Shown here: piece after piece, positions 54,046-63,836 of the stretch
How the letters are laid out: the number at the start of each line of letters is the position of its first letter
Position numbering within the stretch: position 1 is the stretch's first letter
NCBI RefSeq assembly: GCF_009695915.1
Contig: NZ_VUMZ01000001.1
Location: forward strand, 372,001 to 436,000
DNA from: Hornefia butyriciproducens
GTDB lineage: Bacteria > Bacillota > Clostridia > Peptostreptococcales > Anaerovoracaceae
Direction of reading: 5' to 3'
DNA length: 64,000 bases
Position numbers and translations under genes: made by a program
The notes under the pieces: generated by a model
The model's database searches: none
What the model saw: only the letters and a program-made list of their open reading frames with translations
What the model was told of the DNA's origin: nothing

Positions 54046-54789
54046 TCATTCCTCTCCTATAGCGCCAAAAGCATCATGTTCTTCCCTGCGATCCGGAGCG
54101 TTCGCCCCTTCTGAAAAAGCATCTATAACGATGTGTGCTTCTCTTCTTGGATCGAATTTTCTGCCTTTTTTTTGGGAAAAAGAAACGGCTTTATCATTTC
54201 TGATGCGAGAAGGAGCATCTGACAGCAGGACTGCGTCAGCGTAAATATGGATCTTCTTGTGAGGCTTCCTCTTATACCATTCAGCAGCCTGCCATGGATA
54301 TTTCTTCAAGGCAGTTATCGGATCTCCGTCAATGATTCCCTGGAAAAGATCCGCTGTTGGAGGAAGAGCCCTGCGCCCCAAAAACATCTGATAATATGGC
54401 CTGTCTACTGCCTCTTTCACTTCTTTAACCAGTTCGTCATCATCGCTACTCAATGCCACCAAAAAAATCGCATCTTGGAGATAATATCGATTCGTAACGT
54501 AAGTTCTTTCCAGATCCCCGTTTGGTTTATATTTTTTGGCAGTATGATAGTCCCTGAGTATTTGGCCTGTCTGATCTACTCTTACAGCGAATCCTAATCC
54601 GCTCAATTGATCCAGCCGATCCAGCGTTTCTGTATCGTCTCTGCTGCAGCCAAGACCAGCGGCGATCATTCCGATCACTCCGCTTTTCGATGGATGATCG
54701 TCCGTGTGCCGTGTTTCAAAGTGAGAATTCGTCCCCCACGACTGCAGTGGTCCTGAAAACTTCAATAATACAGTTTTCAACATCATCAC
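54046..54789 (-). CDS. cas5e: Type I-E Cascade subunit Cas5e
   Basis: This 247-residue protein reads LLKFSGPLQSWGTNSHFETRHTDDHPSKSGVIGMIAAGLG, the conserved Cas5 opening with the RAMP fold, and later RVDQTGQILRDYHTAKK. It caps the 5' handle of the crRNA. Two start codons (residues 1 and 3 of the frame) are possible. Confidence 0.95.
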   Translation of the reverse strand: MMMLKTVLLKFSGPLQSWGTNSHFETRHTDDHPSKSGVIGMIAAGLGCSRDDTETLDRLDQLSGLGFAVRVDQTGQILRDYHTAKKYKPNGDLERTYVTNRYYLQDAIFLVALSSDDDELVKEVKEAVDRPYYQMFLGRRALPPTADLFQGIIDGDPITALKKYPWQAAEWYKRKPHKKIHIYADAVLLSDAPSRIRNDKAVSFSQKKGRKFDPRREAHIVIDAFSEGANAPDRREEHDAFGAIGEE

Positions 54790-54796
54790 CTGCCTT

Positions 54797-55858
54797 CTAT
54801 AAAATCTCCTTTACTGCCTTGCCAAAGTCGTCCAGCAATTCTGAAATACTATCTTCTTCCTCTGCCCAGTCAGGTACTTCCATATTGCCATCAACTACAA
54901 GAAGAGACTTAAAAGGCTTCTTGACGAACTTCTCAACACTTTTTTCTTCTTCAAGCAAACGTTCGATTGATGGTTCAACGTTTCCACACTTTGCCTTGAC
55001 AGGATTTTCAAATGCGGTAACGAGATTTACTGGACGATCCTGGCGAATATTTACCAAAAGCATTTGCGGAAGAGTCTGGTTAGCAAAGGTGCTTACTTTA
55101 CCTGCTGGCATTGAATTTGCGAAGGCCTCAATAAACAGCTTTGCTGTATTTATTGCCCTATCTTTGTCATCTAACTGTCTGACAAGTTCATGAACAGCTA
55201 CATTAGCATATCGATATAGTGTTGAAGAGTTATATTCGACCGTACCCAACATACCAGCACCAGCATTATCTTCCGGCGCAAGGTCATCAACTGCTGTATA
55301 GAAATCAAACTCCGTCTGAACACCATGAGTAGAAATGGCGTGTGCTACCTGAGCTGAAGCATCCTCATTTAACGACGGATCATCTGCAACCATTCTGCCA
55401 AATAGCGCAATATCGATTGCTGGATTATCACTAAAGATTTTATTCAATTCTTTTTTATCGCTTATTCCTTGAATGGCAGCATCAGCAAGAGCCTCTGCCT
55501 GTTTTTTCCCCAGAAAAAACAACGCCTTGGTTTTTCCCTTTGCAGTCTTTACATTGGCATCATTAAAAATTTTCTCTGCTTTTTTAAATGCCACATCTTC
55601 CGGAACTAGAGGATCCTTTTTCATAATCATATCAGCGACATACTTTACTACATTTAAGCTTCTAACACCTAAATCTTCCCCAGATTCATCCAGAAAGTAC
55701 TTCCTCATAGCCCTCTTCCATGACTGAGAACTTACTCTGGCTCTGGTTACTCCCCCATAGACGGCTGTCTTCGGGCTTCCCGTATCATCTCTGTTTGCAT
55801 TTGACGGTGGCAGTGTTTGAATTGCATGGATGTCAAGATAAAGACGATTTTCGTTCAT
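54797..55858 (-). CDS. cas7e: Type I-E Cascade backbone subunit Cas7e
   Basis: This 353-residue protein opens YLDIHAIQTLPPSNANRDDTGSPKTAVYGGVTRARVSSQSWKRAMRKYF, the standard Cas7e/CasC start, and has AGMLGTVEYNSSTLYRYANVAVHEL. Six copies line the crRNA in Cascade. It is 11 bases downstream of cse2 and 7 bases upstream of cas5e. Confidence 0.97.
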   Translation of the reverse strand: MNENRLYLDIHAIQTLPPSNANRDDTGSPKTAVYGGVTRARVSSQSWKRAMRKYFLDESGEDLGVRSLNVVKYVADMIMKKDPLVPEDVAFKKAEKIFNDANVKTAKGKTKALFFLGKKQAEALADAAIQGISDKKELNKIFSDNPAIDIALFGRMVADDPSLNEDASAQVAHAISTHGVQTEFDFYTAVDDLAPEDNAGAGMLGTVEYNSSTLYRYANVAVHELVRQLDDKDRAINTAKLFIEAFANSMPAGKVSTFANQTLPQMLLVNIRQDRPVNLVTAFENPVKAKCGNVEPSIERLLEEEKSVEKFVKKPFKSLLVVDGNMEVPDWAEEEDSISELLDDFGKAVKEIL

Positions 55859-55869
55859 GTTAATACCTC

Positions 55870-56481
55870 CTAATTGCTTTCTGGAATTGAATCACTCTCT
55901 GTTTGCGCTATCGTTTCACTGTTGTATTTTCTTCTGTAATAATCTTTTGCCCATCTAAGGCATATTTGTTTATTTTTTCCTCGTTGATACCAGTACAGAT
56001 CCTCTGCAAGCTTTGGATAGTTTACTGAAAAATCCCCCTTGGATTTTCCCAGTTTAAATATCTGTCTGAGGTGGTATACGAATTCGTCAAAAGTAGAAGA
56101 TGCAATCAGCGTATTGAATCTTCTATCAATAGCTGTCGAGTCATCGGATCTCAATGCTTTCAATGATTCCCCCATGCCATTGCTCTGTTCATCTACACAC
56201 ACATTTTTTGATGCACCTTGCTGTCCTATTGCATACAACTGCAATGCGATATAAATTGCCTCCTCGGCGAAAGTTGCTTTCCCTTTTCCCATAAATTCAT
56301 CTGGTATGAAAGGTAAAATCAATGGCCACACATCTGTTGCCTCTTCGTACTCCTTGCCAACAGAATTTCTCAGTGCGGCTAGTTTACCTGAAGTACTTCT
56401 CTTTTCATTCGCATCCTTCAGTGTATTAATTATCACTTGGACCGTCTGATACACAGTTGGTTCTCTGTTCATGTCTTTCAA
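55870..56481 (-). CDS. cse2: Type I-E Cascade small subunit Cse2 (CasB)
   Basis: This 203-residue helical protein has the Cse2 features RNSVGKEYEEATDVWPLILPFIPDEF, AIYIALQLYAIGQQG and FVYHLRQIFKLGKSKGDFSVNYPKLAEDLYWYQRG. Two copies stabilise the displaced strand in Cascade. It lies 10 bases after cse1. Confidence 0.93.
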   Translation of the reverse strand: MKDMNREPTVYQTVQVIINTLKDANEKRSTSGKLAALRNSVGKEYEEATDVWPLILPFIPDEFMGKGKATFAEEAIYIALQLYAIGQQGASKNVCVDEQSNGMGESLKALRSDDSTAIDRRFNTLIASSTFDEFVYHLRQIFKLGKSKGDFSVNYPKLAEDLYWYQRGKNKQICLRWAKDYYRRKYNSETIAQTESDSIPESN

Positions 56482-56491
56482 GCTCTACCTC

Positions 56492-58201
56492 CTATAGTTT
56501 TTTATTTATCAAGTGTACAAACCTCAAATATTGTGTGACAATGTTATCAACTCGATCGTCTTTAATGACTCCAGTCATATCTCTTCCTGAACCGTTTTCA
56601 AACAATGTCTCCGCTCTGTTCAATAAAACCCCTTTTAAATGCTTCTTCCAATTCATTATCTTTTGATCTTTCGAGTCGTTTGGTTCGATTGACGCCAGCC
56701 ATGATTTAAAGTCAATGTCGATTTCATCATAGACCTCCGCCAACCCTTCATTAATAAATCCATCTGCAGCCTTATCTTTAATGTTTCTGATGTCGCAGAT
56801 GCCCTTGAGAAATTTCCTATACGTCGATGAAACTGCTTCTTTTGTGATTTCAACAGTATCGTTTATCCGTATCACCCATCCTCCATCAGTTTCGTCTACT
56901 AAGACACCGTCATTGATCTGAAAACTGTCGCACACCTCATCAACTGGAAGCCACGAAGTTGCGTTTCCATCATCAGCCATGCTTACACCCACCAGATCCG
57001 TCCATCTGCTTCCATCCGCCTGTACTAGCAATTCATACTGATCAAATATCCTTGGCCGTAGGTATTTCTCCGTACTTAGCAAAGCAGATGGCATTGCAAT
57101 GGCTCCAAATGACCGCCACAAAGACTGTTCTGCTTTGTGTTTTCTAGGTGTGTATCTCCCTTTATTTGGACCAGAATCGTTATATCTCCAGATCGTCATT
57201 GGCTCGATTGAATCTTCCGTATGAACGATATCTGGAAGCTTTACAACATTTATTTCCACAGGTTTATTCGTATCGGAACCGGCATCGATATAAACAGCTC
57301 TGCTCCAATTCGTATATAACTCAGAAAAATTATCTATAGGTGCTCCATTACAGAGTTTATTCACAACCAAACTGCCACTCATTTCCCAACATGGTCTCTG
57401 AATACGACCAATTAACCCCTCTCTGAAAATTACTGGAATGTAGTTGAGTATAAGTGTTTCATACAGGTTGTTTCCCTTTAGATAAATTCCCCCTAAATCA
57501 AACAACCACCCTTTAGATGTAGTCTGATCTTTGGTCACCAGACTGACCTTATCCGCTAATCCAGAATACCCCTGAAATGTCAGCAACCATCGAGAAAGTT
57601 CTGCACACGACATAAGATCCTTGGTCGTTCTCTTTCCATGTTCAGTCCCTGCCACAGGTGAAAATAATGCTTTTTTATTTTCGCTTTCAGAAATTGTCCT
57701 ATTAAGATTTTTCCCATATATTTTCGCCGGCTGACTTTTCTTTGGAATCTTCGAAATAATATCATCCATTTCCACTTTGTTCACCTGATAGAATGGATAC
57801 TCATCATCGAAGAGAAAGAATCTGTCTTTCCAACATTGTAAATATTCACTTACGATTGCAGGAAAAGTATTACCTGCGTACATTTCAAACCAGGTATCTT
57901 CTGCGGCCTCTGCGTATTTTGTCCTGTTGGTCACATCGACCTGTTCAATCTGGACATATCTTTCATCGACCTTTACCCCCGGAAGGCAATCACCATAAAG
58001 ATCAAATCTTGAGAAAACTGTCTGCACTATGGCAAGGAGCATTCTCATCACTGCAAAATTCTGAGTCTCCATCTCACCAGCTAAACACCTGTATTTTTCC
58101 GCATTATCAAAAAGGTCCAGCAATGATACGTCTTTTTTCTCTTTTTTTTCGTAATCAAGTACTGATATCCAAGGCTCTTCCACAAGATTATATCTTCCCA
58201 T
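56492..58201 (-). CDS. cse1: Type I-E Cascade large subunit Cse1 (CasA)
   Basis: This 569-residue protein begins YNLVEEPWISVLDYEKKEKKDVSLLDLFDNAEKYRCLAGEMETQNFAVMRMLLAIVQTVF, and continues with the Cse1 core (GYSGLADKVSLVTKDQTT, RPCWEMSG). Cse1 reads the PAM on target DNA and recruits Cas3. It overlaps the cas3 stop by 14 bases. Confidence 0.95.
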   Translation of the reverse strand: MGRYNLVEEPWISVLDYEKKEKKDVSLLDLFDNAEKYRCLAGEMETQNFAVMRMLLAIVQTVFSRFDLYGDCLPGVKVDERYVQIEQVDVTNRTKYAEAAEDTWFEMYAGNTFPAIVSEYLQCWKDRFFLFDDEYPFYQVNKVEMDDIISKIPKKSQPAKIYGKNLNRTISESENKKALFSPVAGTEHGKRTTKDLMSCAELSRWLLTFQGYSGLADKVSLVTKDQTTSKGWLFDLGGIYLKGNNLYETLILNYIPVIFREGLIGRIQRPCWEMSGSLVVNKLCNGAPIDNFSELYTNWSRAVYIDAGSDTNKPVEINVVKLPDIVHTEDSIEPMTIWRYNDSGPNKGRYTPRKHKAEQSLWRSFGAIAMPSALLSTEKYLRPRIFDQYELLVQADGSRWTDLVGVSMADDGNATSWLPVDEVCDSFQINDGVLVDETDGGWVIRINDTVEITKEAVSSTYRKFLKGICDIRNIKDKAADGFINEGLAEVYDEIDIDFKSWLASIEPNDSKDQKIMNWKKHLKGVLLNRAETLFENGSGRDMTGVIKDDRVDNIVTQYLRFVHLINKKL

Positions 58202-60971
58202 TTTCTTTTACCTCACGAAGTCCATATTCATTGTCGTATTTCAGGCATTTTTCATTGAGTGTAAATTTTCCGTTCTCATCGAAAATTATTCCTAGTTCTC
58301 CTTTCAGCCATGACTGTTTCTGCCATTCCCACAAATGCTTTTTATTGTATTCTTCCAACCATTCTATTGTGTTGCTGATACCGTTTTCCTGTGTAACATT
58401 ATCAGGAATGCGAATAGTATTGCTGGAAATTTCTTTTGCGATCTCTGACTTTGCTATATCATTTGAAATATCCTTATCACCCCGAAATGTACAGTATCCT
58501 CTTCCAATTTTTTTTACTGCTATTACCTCTATAGTTTCTTTAATGTCCCTAACCTGCGCAACTGCCATTTCTTCAGTATCGGAATGATCCGGATTTTTCA
58601 ACCATCTGATCAAATTGTTTCTACGGGGGTTGATACCCTCCTTTGGATCCTCCAGTCTATAAGTCAACGCCTTATCCGCCTTCTTTTTTATGTCCGTATC
58701 TTTTTTCAGTTTACTGTCACTATATACAGTCATTTGTCCAGAATTCAAATCTAGTTGAAAATCCCCATACACTTTCTGTATCAATTTTGGAACATCCGAC
58801 GGGATTCGGATAAAATCCGGCAAACAACACTGTGTCCGGATCAGATAATACTTGCCATACACCATTTCTGATCCTCGGTTAAAATCAAACTGTTCGTTGG
58901 TTCCCATCACATACAGTACTGGTTCTTCCAGGTTTTTAGGTCGCACTATCTTATGCCTGTGCAATCTACCCACACGCTGAAGGAGCAGATCCATCGGGCA
59001 AAGGTCAGTTATCATCACGTCAAAATCAATATCCAAAGACTGTTCTATAACCTGCGTACCTATGATGATCTTCTTTTCAGGGCGCATTCCATCTTTTCCG
59101 ATCATTTTCACCAGATTGGATTCTTTGGCAACTCTGTCTGTCGCGATGAAGGATGAGTGCAGTATTTCCACAGTTTCATTTCCAAATTCAGTTTTACATG
59201 CTCTTCCAAGTTCCTGCGCCCTTTTCACAGTGTTTACGACTATTCCCAGGACTCCGCCACTCTCCAGCAGATCTGAAATCGTTTCAATGAGTTTATCTTC
59301 CTCAAGTTTTTTTACCTGTATCTGCTTATCATCAGTCTTTGAGAAATCAGTTTGTGCCTTGATATTTTCTCCGTCGGTATAAGTAATAAGCGGGTAGTTG
59401 TCCGCCGATGGCGGGAAATCCATATCCCGTCCCTTTACGTCCGCTCCCCTGAGATACGCTTCTATGAACGATTTCCGCTTTTCAGGTGGAAGTGTTGCTG
59501 ATACGAGAATTACAGGAACACCGTAAGCTCCCATCCATTTGATTGACTCTTCCAGATATTGCTGCATATATGCATCATATGCATGGACTTCGTCTATGAT
59601 GATTACTTTTTTGCTAAATCCCAGGTGTCTTAAAGCCAAATGCTTTTGCTTCAATGCTGTAAGCAGAAATCCATCCACGGTTCCAACGACGAAATCATCG
59701 AGCATGGCCTTCTTTCTTCCCGAGAACCACTCATTGACAAACACATTTTCATCGCCCGATTCGTCATCATTAACATGACTTGCCGGATTTCTAAGTCTGT
59801 TCATATCATCGTTCAATGCAGCTTTTCCGTGAGAAAGTCTAAGCGACTGAGGAGAATCGTAACGCTCAGTTAAACTTTCAAGCCATTTTTCCACTCTGTT
59901 GAACATACTGTTAGATGTAGCCTGAGTCGGAAGGCCGAAAAACAATCCACTGCTTCCGGTCTTTGCCATCAGCAGTTCTGCTGCTGCCAGAGCTGCTTCC
60001 GTTTTTCCAAGTCCCATAGGAGCTTCCAGGATCACAATTCCGGGTTTCTTTATCGAATCCACCGTTCCATAAACAACTTCCTGGAATTCCCTAGGGTCAA
60101 ATCCAAACCTGTCATTGAACAACTGATGTTTTTCAGGACAAGAGTCAATTTGGATAGGTCGGTCCTTGACCCAGCTTCTCATTCCAGACCAGAATCTATC
60201 ATTTTGGTCTTCTGGGCAATCCTCATAGATATTTATCAAGGGGAAATACTCAGAGTTACTTGCTATCCAGTCCGCCATGATCACCAGTCCTTCGTATATA
60301 ACCTGAACAGGCATGGATATTTCAGGGAGATCTCTCACGTTTGAAAACCCGCTCTCATGTAAGACCCATTCAAAGATATTCTTCTGCACTCTGGACCATT
60401 GGCCGTAAATTTCGCTATTAGAATCGTCGGATTGGAAGTAATTTTTTGTGTATGCATCCTGATCACACACGTCCAATATTCTATCAACCGGTTTCCCGTG
60501 GTGCCCTCCGACGATCGAACCGATATCATCCTTTAACCCATATTTTTTCAGGAGATACTCCCCAGCGACTGAATGGTGTGACTTCTCAGGATCAGCCAAT
60601 GTCAAACTTGTAATTTCCCGGAAACCGGCTCTTTCCAGTCTGCACATCAGCTCGTCATCTAGTGTTGGAGAGTTATTGAACCCTTTTTTTGTCTGGAAAG
60701 CAGGAGTTGCTTTTCCCAAATCGTGTATCCCGCCCAGAAATGAGGCCAGATTACAAGCAAGATCATGAGATACAGCTTCTCTGTTTCCCATATCTTTAAG
60801 CCCTTTTCTGCACAGCTCCCGCTGACTATCACTGAGCCAGTGTTCAAAAAGCCACCTGGATACATTCATAGTATCTTCTAGATGAGCCATCAGAGGCAGC
60901 CAGAAAAAAAACCCATTTTTCTCTTCTTTCTTTGCCCATAATGACATAACACTTTTATCCAAAACTCTCAT
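58188..60971 (-). CDS. cas3: Type I-E nuclease-helicase Cas3
   Basis: This 927-residue protein has an N-terminal HD nuclease: H30, H83-D84 in GGIHDLGK, SHHSVAGE at 131-138 and GGHHGK at 155-160. The helicase follows with APMGLGKT at 317-324, DEVHAYDAYMQQYLE, VSATLPPEKR, GTQVIEQSLDIDFD and QRVGRLHRH. It degrades target DNA after Cascade binding. It is the first gene of the cas operon, about 85 bases from a good promoter. All motifs look intact. Confidence 0.97.
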   Translation of the reverse strand: MRVLDKSVMSLWAKKEEKNGFFFWLPLMAHLEDTMNVSRWLFEHWLSDSQRELCRKGLKDMGNREAVSHDLACNLASFLGGIHDLGKATPAFQTKKGFNNSPTLDDELMCRLERAGFREITSLTLADPEKSHHSVAGEYLLKKYGLKDDIGSIVGGHHGKPVDRILDVCDQDAYTKNYFQSDDSNSEIYGQWSRVQKNIFEWVLHESGFSNVRDLPEISMPVQVIYEGLVIMADWIASNSEYFPLINIYEDCPEDQNDRFWSGMRSWVKDRPIQIDSCPEKHQLFNDRFGFDPREFQEVVYGTVDSIKKPGIVILEAPMGLGKTEAALAAAELLMAKTGSSGLFFGLPTQATSNSMFNRVEKWLESLTERYDSPQSLRLSHGKAALNDDMNRLRNPASHVNDDESGDENVFVNEWFSGRKKAMLDDFVVGTVDGFLLTALKQKHLALRHLGFSKKVIIIDEVHAYDAYMQQYLEESIKWMGAYGVPVILVSATLPPEKRKSFIEAYLRGADVKGRDMDFPPSADNYPLITYTDGENIKAQTDFSKTDDKQIQVKKLEEDKLIETISDLLESGGVLGIVVNTVKRAQELGRACKTEFGNETVEILHSSFIATDRVAKESNLVKMIGKDGMRPEKKIIIGTQVIEQSLDIDFDVMITDLCPMDLLLQRVGRLHRHKIVRPKNLEEPVLYVMGTNEQFDFNRGSEMVYGKYYLIRTQCCLPDFIRIPSDVPKLIQKVYGDFQLDLNSGQMTVYSDSKLKKDTDIKKKADKALTYRLEDPKEGINPRRNNLIRWLKNPDHSDTEEMAVAQVRDIKETIEVIAVKKIGRGYCTFRGDKDISNDIAKSEIAKEISSNTIRIPDNVTQENGISNTIEWLEEYNKKHLWEWQKQSWLKGELGIIFDENGKFTLNEKCLKYDNEYGLREVKENGKI

Positions 60972-61056
60972 ATATGCCCTGCTCCAATTTTTCCGCAGTT
61001 CCGTTTCATTCTAAACTCACTCAACCGATAACCCCGATAAGCAAGGGGCAATTCAT

Positions 61057-61085
61057 ATTATACGTTATTTTCAAATAATTGGCAA
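61057..61085 (-). promoter_or_regulatory. Promoter of the cas operon
   Basis: On the - strand TTGCCA (61080-61085), a 17-base A/T-rich spacer and a perfect TATAAT (61057-61062) precede cas3 by about 86 bases. The word GGCAATT occurs on both sides of the promoter on the + strand (61047 and 61081), a possible operator pair. Confidence 0.7.
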
Positions 61086-61288
61086 TTACAAGACGGGATG
61101 TTTTCTGTGCCGAAGCCTCTACATGGTACTTATTTACCGTATATCTGTTCAGAAGGTCGCCTGTTCGGAAAATCGTCGGAAACTCATCGAAAAATCACCG
61201 AAACGTTCCTCGACGAAGCTATCGGCGCAGGGCGTTCTGTAATATGCTTTGTGCCTAAATCCAAATCGTCTTATTACGATATTGATTT

Positions 61289-61412
61289 GCGGTCGCAGAT
61301 TGATATGTGATACAGCGTCGCAGTCGCAGATTGGTAAATGATATAGTCTCGCGGTCGTAGATCGATGAATGATACAGCTTCACGGTGGCGGATTGGTGAA
61401 TGATATCACTTC
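61289..61412 (+). repeat. Degenerate 31-base tandem repeat, four units
   Basis: Four units of exactly 31 bases share the pattern GCGGTCGCAGAT, then GATA in mid-unit, then CAGC-like endings. Each begins near 61289, 61320, 61351 and 61382. They encode no open frame. They lie between the cas promoter and the end of the MFS gene; no gene is supported in 60972-61465. Confidence 0.7.
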
Positions 61413-61465
61413 GCAGCAGTTCTTCGGACGGATGTTGCTGCCTCGAGGTGATGCTCCGGCGGATA

Positions 61466-62680
61466 TTATTGCTTCATGGCAGCGCTCCGGCGGATGCAGA
61501 GATAGAACATAACGGCCAGAAGCTGGGCGGCGGCGGAGACTACGGCCAGATACAGCGGCGCAGTGTCGTACAGGGCGCCAAGCAGCCAGCTGCCCAGGAA
61601 CCAGGCGATGCCGAAGCCGGTCTCGAAGATGCCGAAACCGGTGGAGCGCATGGACTTGGGAATGATTTTGCTGGCGGCGGCCTTCATGATGCTTTCCTGT
61701 GCACCCATGCCGATGCCCCAGAGAAAAATCCCGAACGCCATAGACCAGGGATTCGCGCTCAGAAAGATAAATGACGCAAAAAAAGCGCTGCACAGAGTCG
61801 AAAGGATCAGCGCGCGCAGACCGATTTTGTCAAACAGCCAGCCGAAGAACAGTGCGGCGAATGCGTCTACCGCCATCGCTCCCGCATACAGAAGACTCAG
61901 AGTCGCCGTGGGGAAGGCGTGCGTCCGGGCGGCGTGAAGAGTAATCAGCGTAAAGTCCGCGAAGCCGAACGCAAACAGACAGATCGCAACCATGTAGAGC
62001 ACAAAAGCCGGGCGGAAGCGGAACTCCGTCTGTTCCTCTTCATCCTTTTCAAAGACCTCTGGATGGGGGTATTTCCTTTGTGCGAAAAAAACGAGTGCGA
62101 CCGTGACAGCCGCAGGAATCCCGAGGGCGGCAAAACACAGGCGGTAGGCGGAAAAGAGTTTTCCCGTCCCTTTGATTAGCGTAACAACGAATAAAATCAC
62201 AGGGCCCAGGAATGCGCCCAGCTGATCCAGAAATTCCTGATATGCGAACCCCTTCCCGGTTCCCACCTCGCTGGCCGCAAAACTCACCAATGTGTTTTTC
62301 GCCGGTTTCTTCACCGCCTTGCCGATGCGCTCCAGAATCACCAGCCCGCAGGCGAGAATCCAGCCGTTCTCCGGAACCAGTGCCAGAGCCGGAATCGCAA
62401 GCACCTGCAGAGTGTAACCGAAAATCACCAGCGTCCAGTAACGCCGGCTTTTGTCCGCAAGGAAACCGGAGAGCAGCCGCAGCGAATATCCACACAGCTC
62501 ACCGACGCCGGAAACAAAGCCGATGGTCGCCGCCGATGCACCGGTCAAATTCAGATACTCTCCCAGAATGCTTCTGGCTCCTTCGTGAGTCATGTCCGAA
62601 AACAGACTGACAATTCCCATTAACAAAATAAACGTCATCGCGCCGGAGTGGGCGCTGAATTTTCTTTCCCTCATACGCAT
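61466..62680 (-). CDS. MFS transporter
   Basis: The ATG at 62680 follows CAGGAG by six bases, which I prefer over the frame's first ATG at 62722. The 404-residue product has 12 membrane segments. It contains the MFS loop motif GFLADKSRRYW after TM2 and its repeat GWLFDKIGLRAL after TM8, with GILSLFSD-like MGIVSLFSDMTHEGARSILGEYL. The group resembles drug/metabolite exporters with the SDMTHE start; substrate unknown. Confidence 0.85.
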   Translation of the reverse strand: MRMRERKFSAHSGAMTFILLMGIVSLFSDMTHEGARSILGEYLNLTGASAATIGFVSGVGELCGYSLRLLSGFLADKSRRYWTLVIFGYTLQVLAIPALALVPENGWILACGLVILERIGKAVKKPAKNTLVSFAASEVGTGKGFAYQEFLDQLGAFLGPVILFVVTLIKGTGKLFSAYRLCFAALGIPAAVTVALVFFAQRKYPHPEVFEKDEEEQTEFRFRPAFVLYMVAICLFAFGFADFTLITLHAARTHAFPTATLSLLYAGAMAVDAFAALFFGWLFDKIGLRALILSTLCSAFFASFIFLSANPWSMAFGIFLWGIGMGAQESIMKAAASKIIPKSMRSTGFGIFETGFGIAWFLGSWLLGALYDTAPLYLAVVSAAAQLLAVMFYLCIRRSAAMKQ

Positions 62681-62735
62681 ACGCTGCTCCTGATACTCCG
62701 CATAACTCGGCATACTTCGCATAATTCAACAAATC

Positions 62736-62779
62736 AGTGTCCGCTCATTAAGTCTCCGTTGGACTTAATGAGCAGACAC
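62736..62779. repeat. Short copy of the dispersed cloverleaf element
   Basis: AGTGTC-C-GCTCATTAAGTC pairs with GACTTAATGAGC-A-GACAC around a 7-base loop, an 18-bp hairpin with one mismatch. It keeps the outer stem and first arm of the 13547 copy but has lost the other two arms. It lies between the MDR and MFS genes. Confidence 0.7.
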
Positions 62780-62834
62780 GAATTAGTTTTCGGCCATATC
62801 AACTACGCACTTACATCAGTTCATATCATTGTGT

Positions 62835-63836
62835 TTACATTGTTATTATTGTCTTACCCTTGGATTGTCCGCACTTTACTTTTGCAAGAGCTTCATTAAT
62901 CTGGTCCAGGCTGAAGACAGAATCAATAGATGTTTCCAGAGGATGATCCTTGTCAAACAATCTGCCGATCCTCTCTAACTGATACCCGTTCTCCTGCACA
63001 AAGAGGAAATCATAGGTCTGATCTTTTACCGCTGCCATTTTATCGTATTTGCTCCCGGCAATCTGAAAAAGTGCTCTCTTGAATAGCGGCATCCCGATTC
63101 TTTTTGCAAATCTTCCGTTTGGCAATCCTCGCAGAGATACCAGGCTTCCGCCTTTTTTCAGCACCCTGAATTCATTTGGGAGTTCACTGTCTCCAAGCGT
63201 ATCGAGGACATGATCCACATCCGCTAATACGTCCGCGTAATTTTTCTTCCTATAGTCAATGAACTTCTCCGCGCCAAGCCTTATTACACGCTCTTCATTT
63301 TCTCCGTTTCCGTTAGTATACACATGCAGTCCAAGCCTTCTGGCGACAGGAATTGCCATAGCGCCAAGACTTCCGGTACCTCCCGAGACAAACACAGATT
63401 CGCCTGTCTTCACCTGCATAATCTCAAAAGCCTGCATCGCCGTAAGTGCAGTAAGCGGCACTGTCGCCGCCTCCTCATAAGACAAATAATCCGGAATCGC
63501 AGCGAGTGCAGACTCTTTTACTGCCGCATATTCTGCAAATGCACCTATTTTCTTCAGCGGCATCCTGCCGTAGACCCTGTCTCCAGGTTTAAAATGTGCA
63601 GCAGTCTTTCCCGTTTTTTCAACCACTCCGGCAAATTCATTTCCCATTATAAGCGGCATCTTATATGGGACGATCAACTTCACCTCGCGCCGAATGATCA
63701 TATTATCCAGAGGATTGACAGCCGCTGCTTTAATCCTTACGAGAACCTCTTCACTTTCCGGAACAGGGATTGGAAGATTTTGAACATCTAAGCTCGTTCC
63801 CTTCTTATCATAGTGCGTAAGTACTGCTGCCTTCAT
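62835..63836 (-). CDS. MDR-family NAD(P)H-dependent oxidoreductase (quinone reductase-like)
   Basis: This 333-residue protein has MKAAVLTHYDKKGTSLDVQNLPIPVPESEEVLVRIKAAAVNPLD, GNEFAGVVEKTGKTAAHFKPGDRVYGR and the nucleotide motif VSGGTGSLGAMAIPVARRLG. It lacks zinc-ligand cysteines at the usual places, so it fits the zinc-free quinone/enone reductase branch. Its ATG overlaps the stop of the upstream Rrf2-type gene (ATGA), so the regulator probably controls it. Confidence 0.88.
   Translation of the reverse strand: MKAAVLTHYDKKGTSLDVQNLPIPVPESEEVLVRIKAAAVNPLDNMIIRREVKLIVPYKMPLIMGNEFAGVVEKTGKTAAHFKPGDRVYGRMPLKKIGAFAEYAAVKESALAAIPDYLSYEEAATVPLTALTAMQAFEIMQVKTGESVFVSGGTGSLGAMAIPVARRLGLHVYTNGNGENEERVIRLGAEKFIDYRKKNYADVLADVDHVLDTLGDSELPNEFRVLKKGGSLVSLRGLPNGRFAKRIGMPLFKRALFQIAGSKYDKMAAVKDQTYDFLFVQENGYQLERIGRLFDKDHPLETSIDSVFSLDQINEALAKVKCGQSKGKTIITM

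Noticed and set aside
61098-61310. 70-residue + strand frame upstream of cas3
   Set aside because: No ribosome site or family resemblance, and it runs into the tandem repeats.
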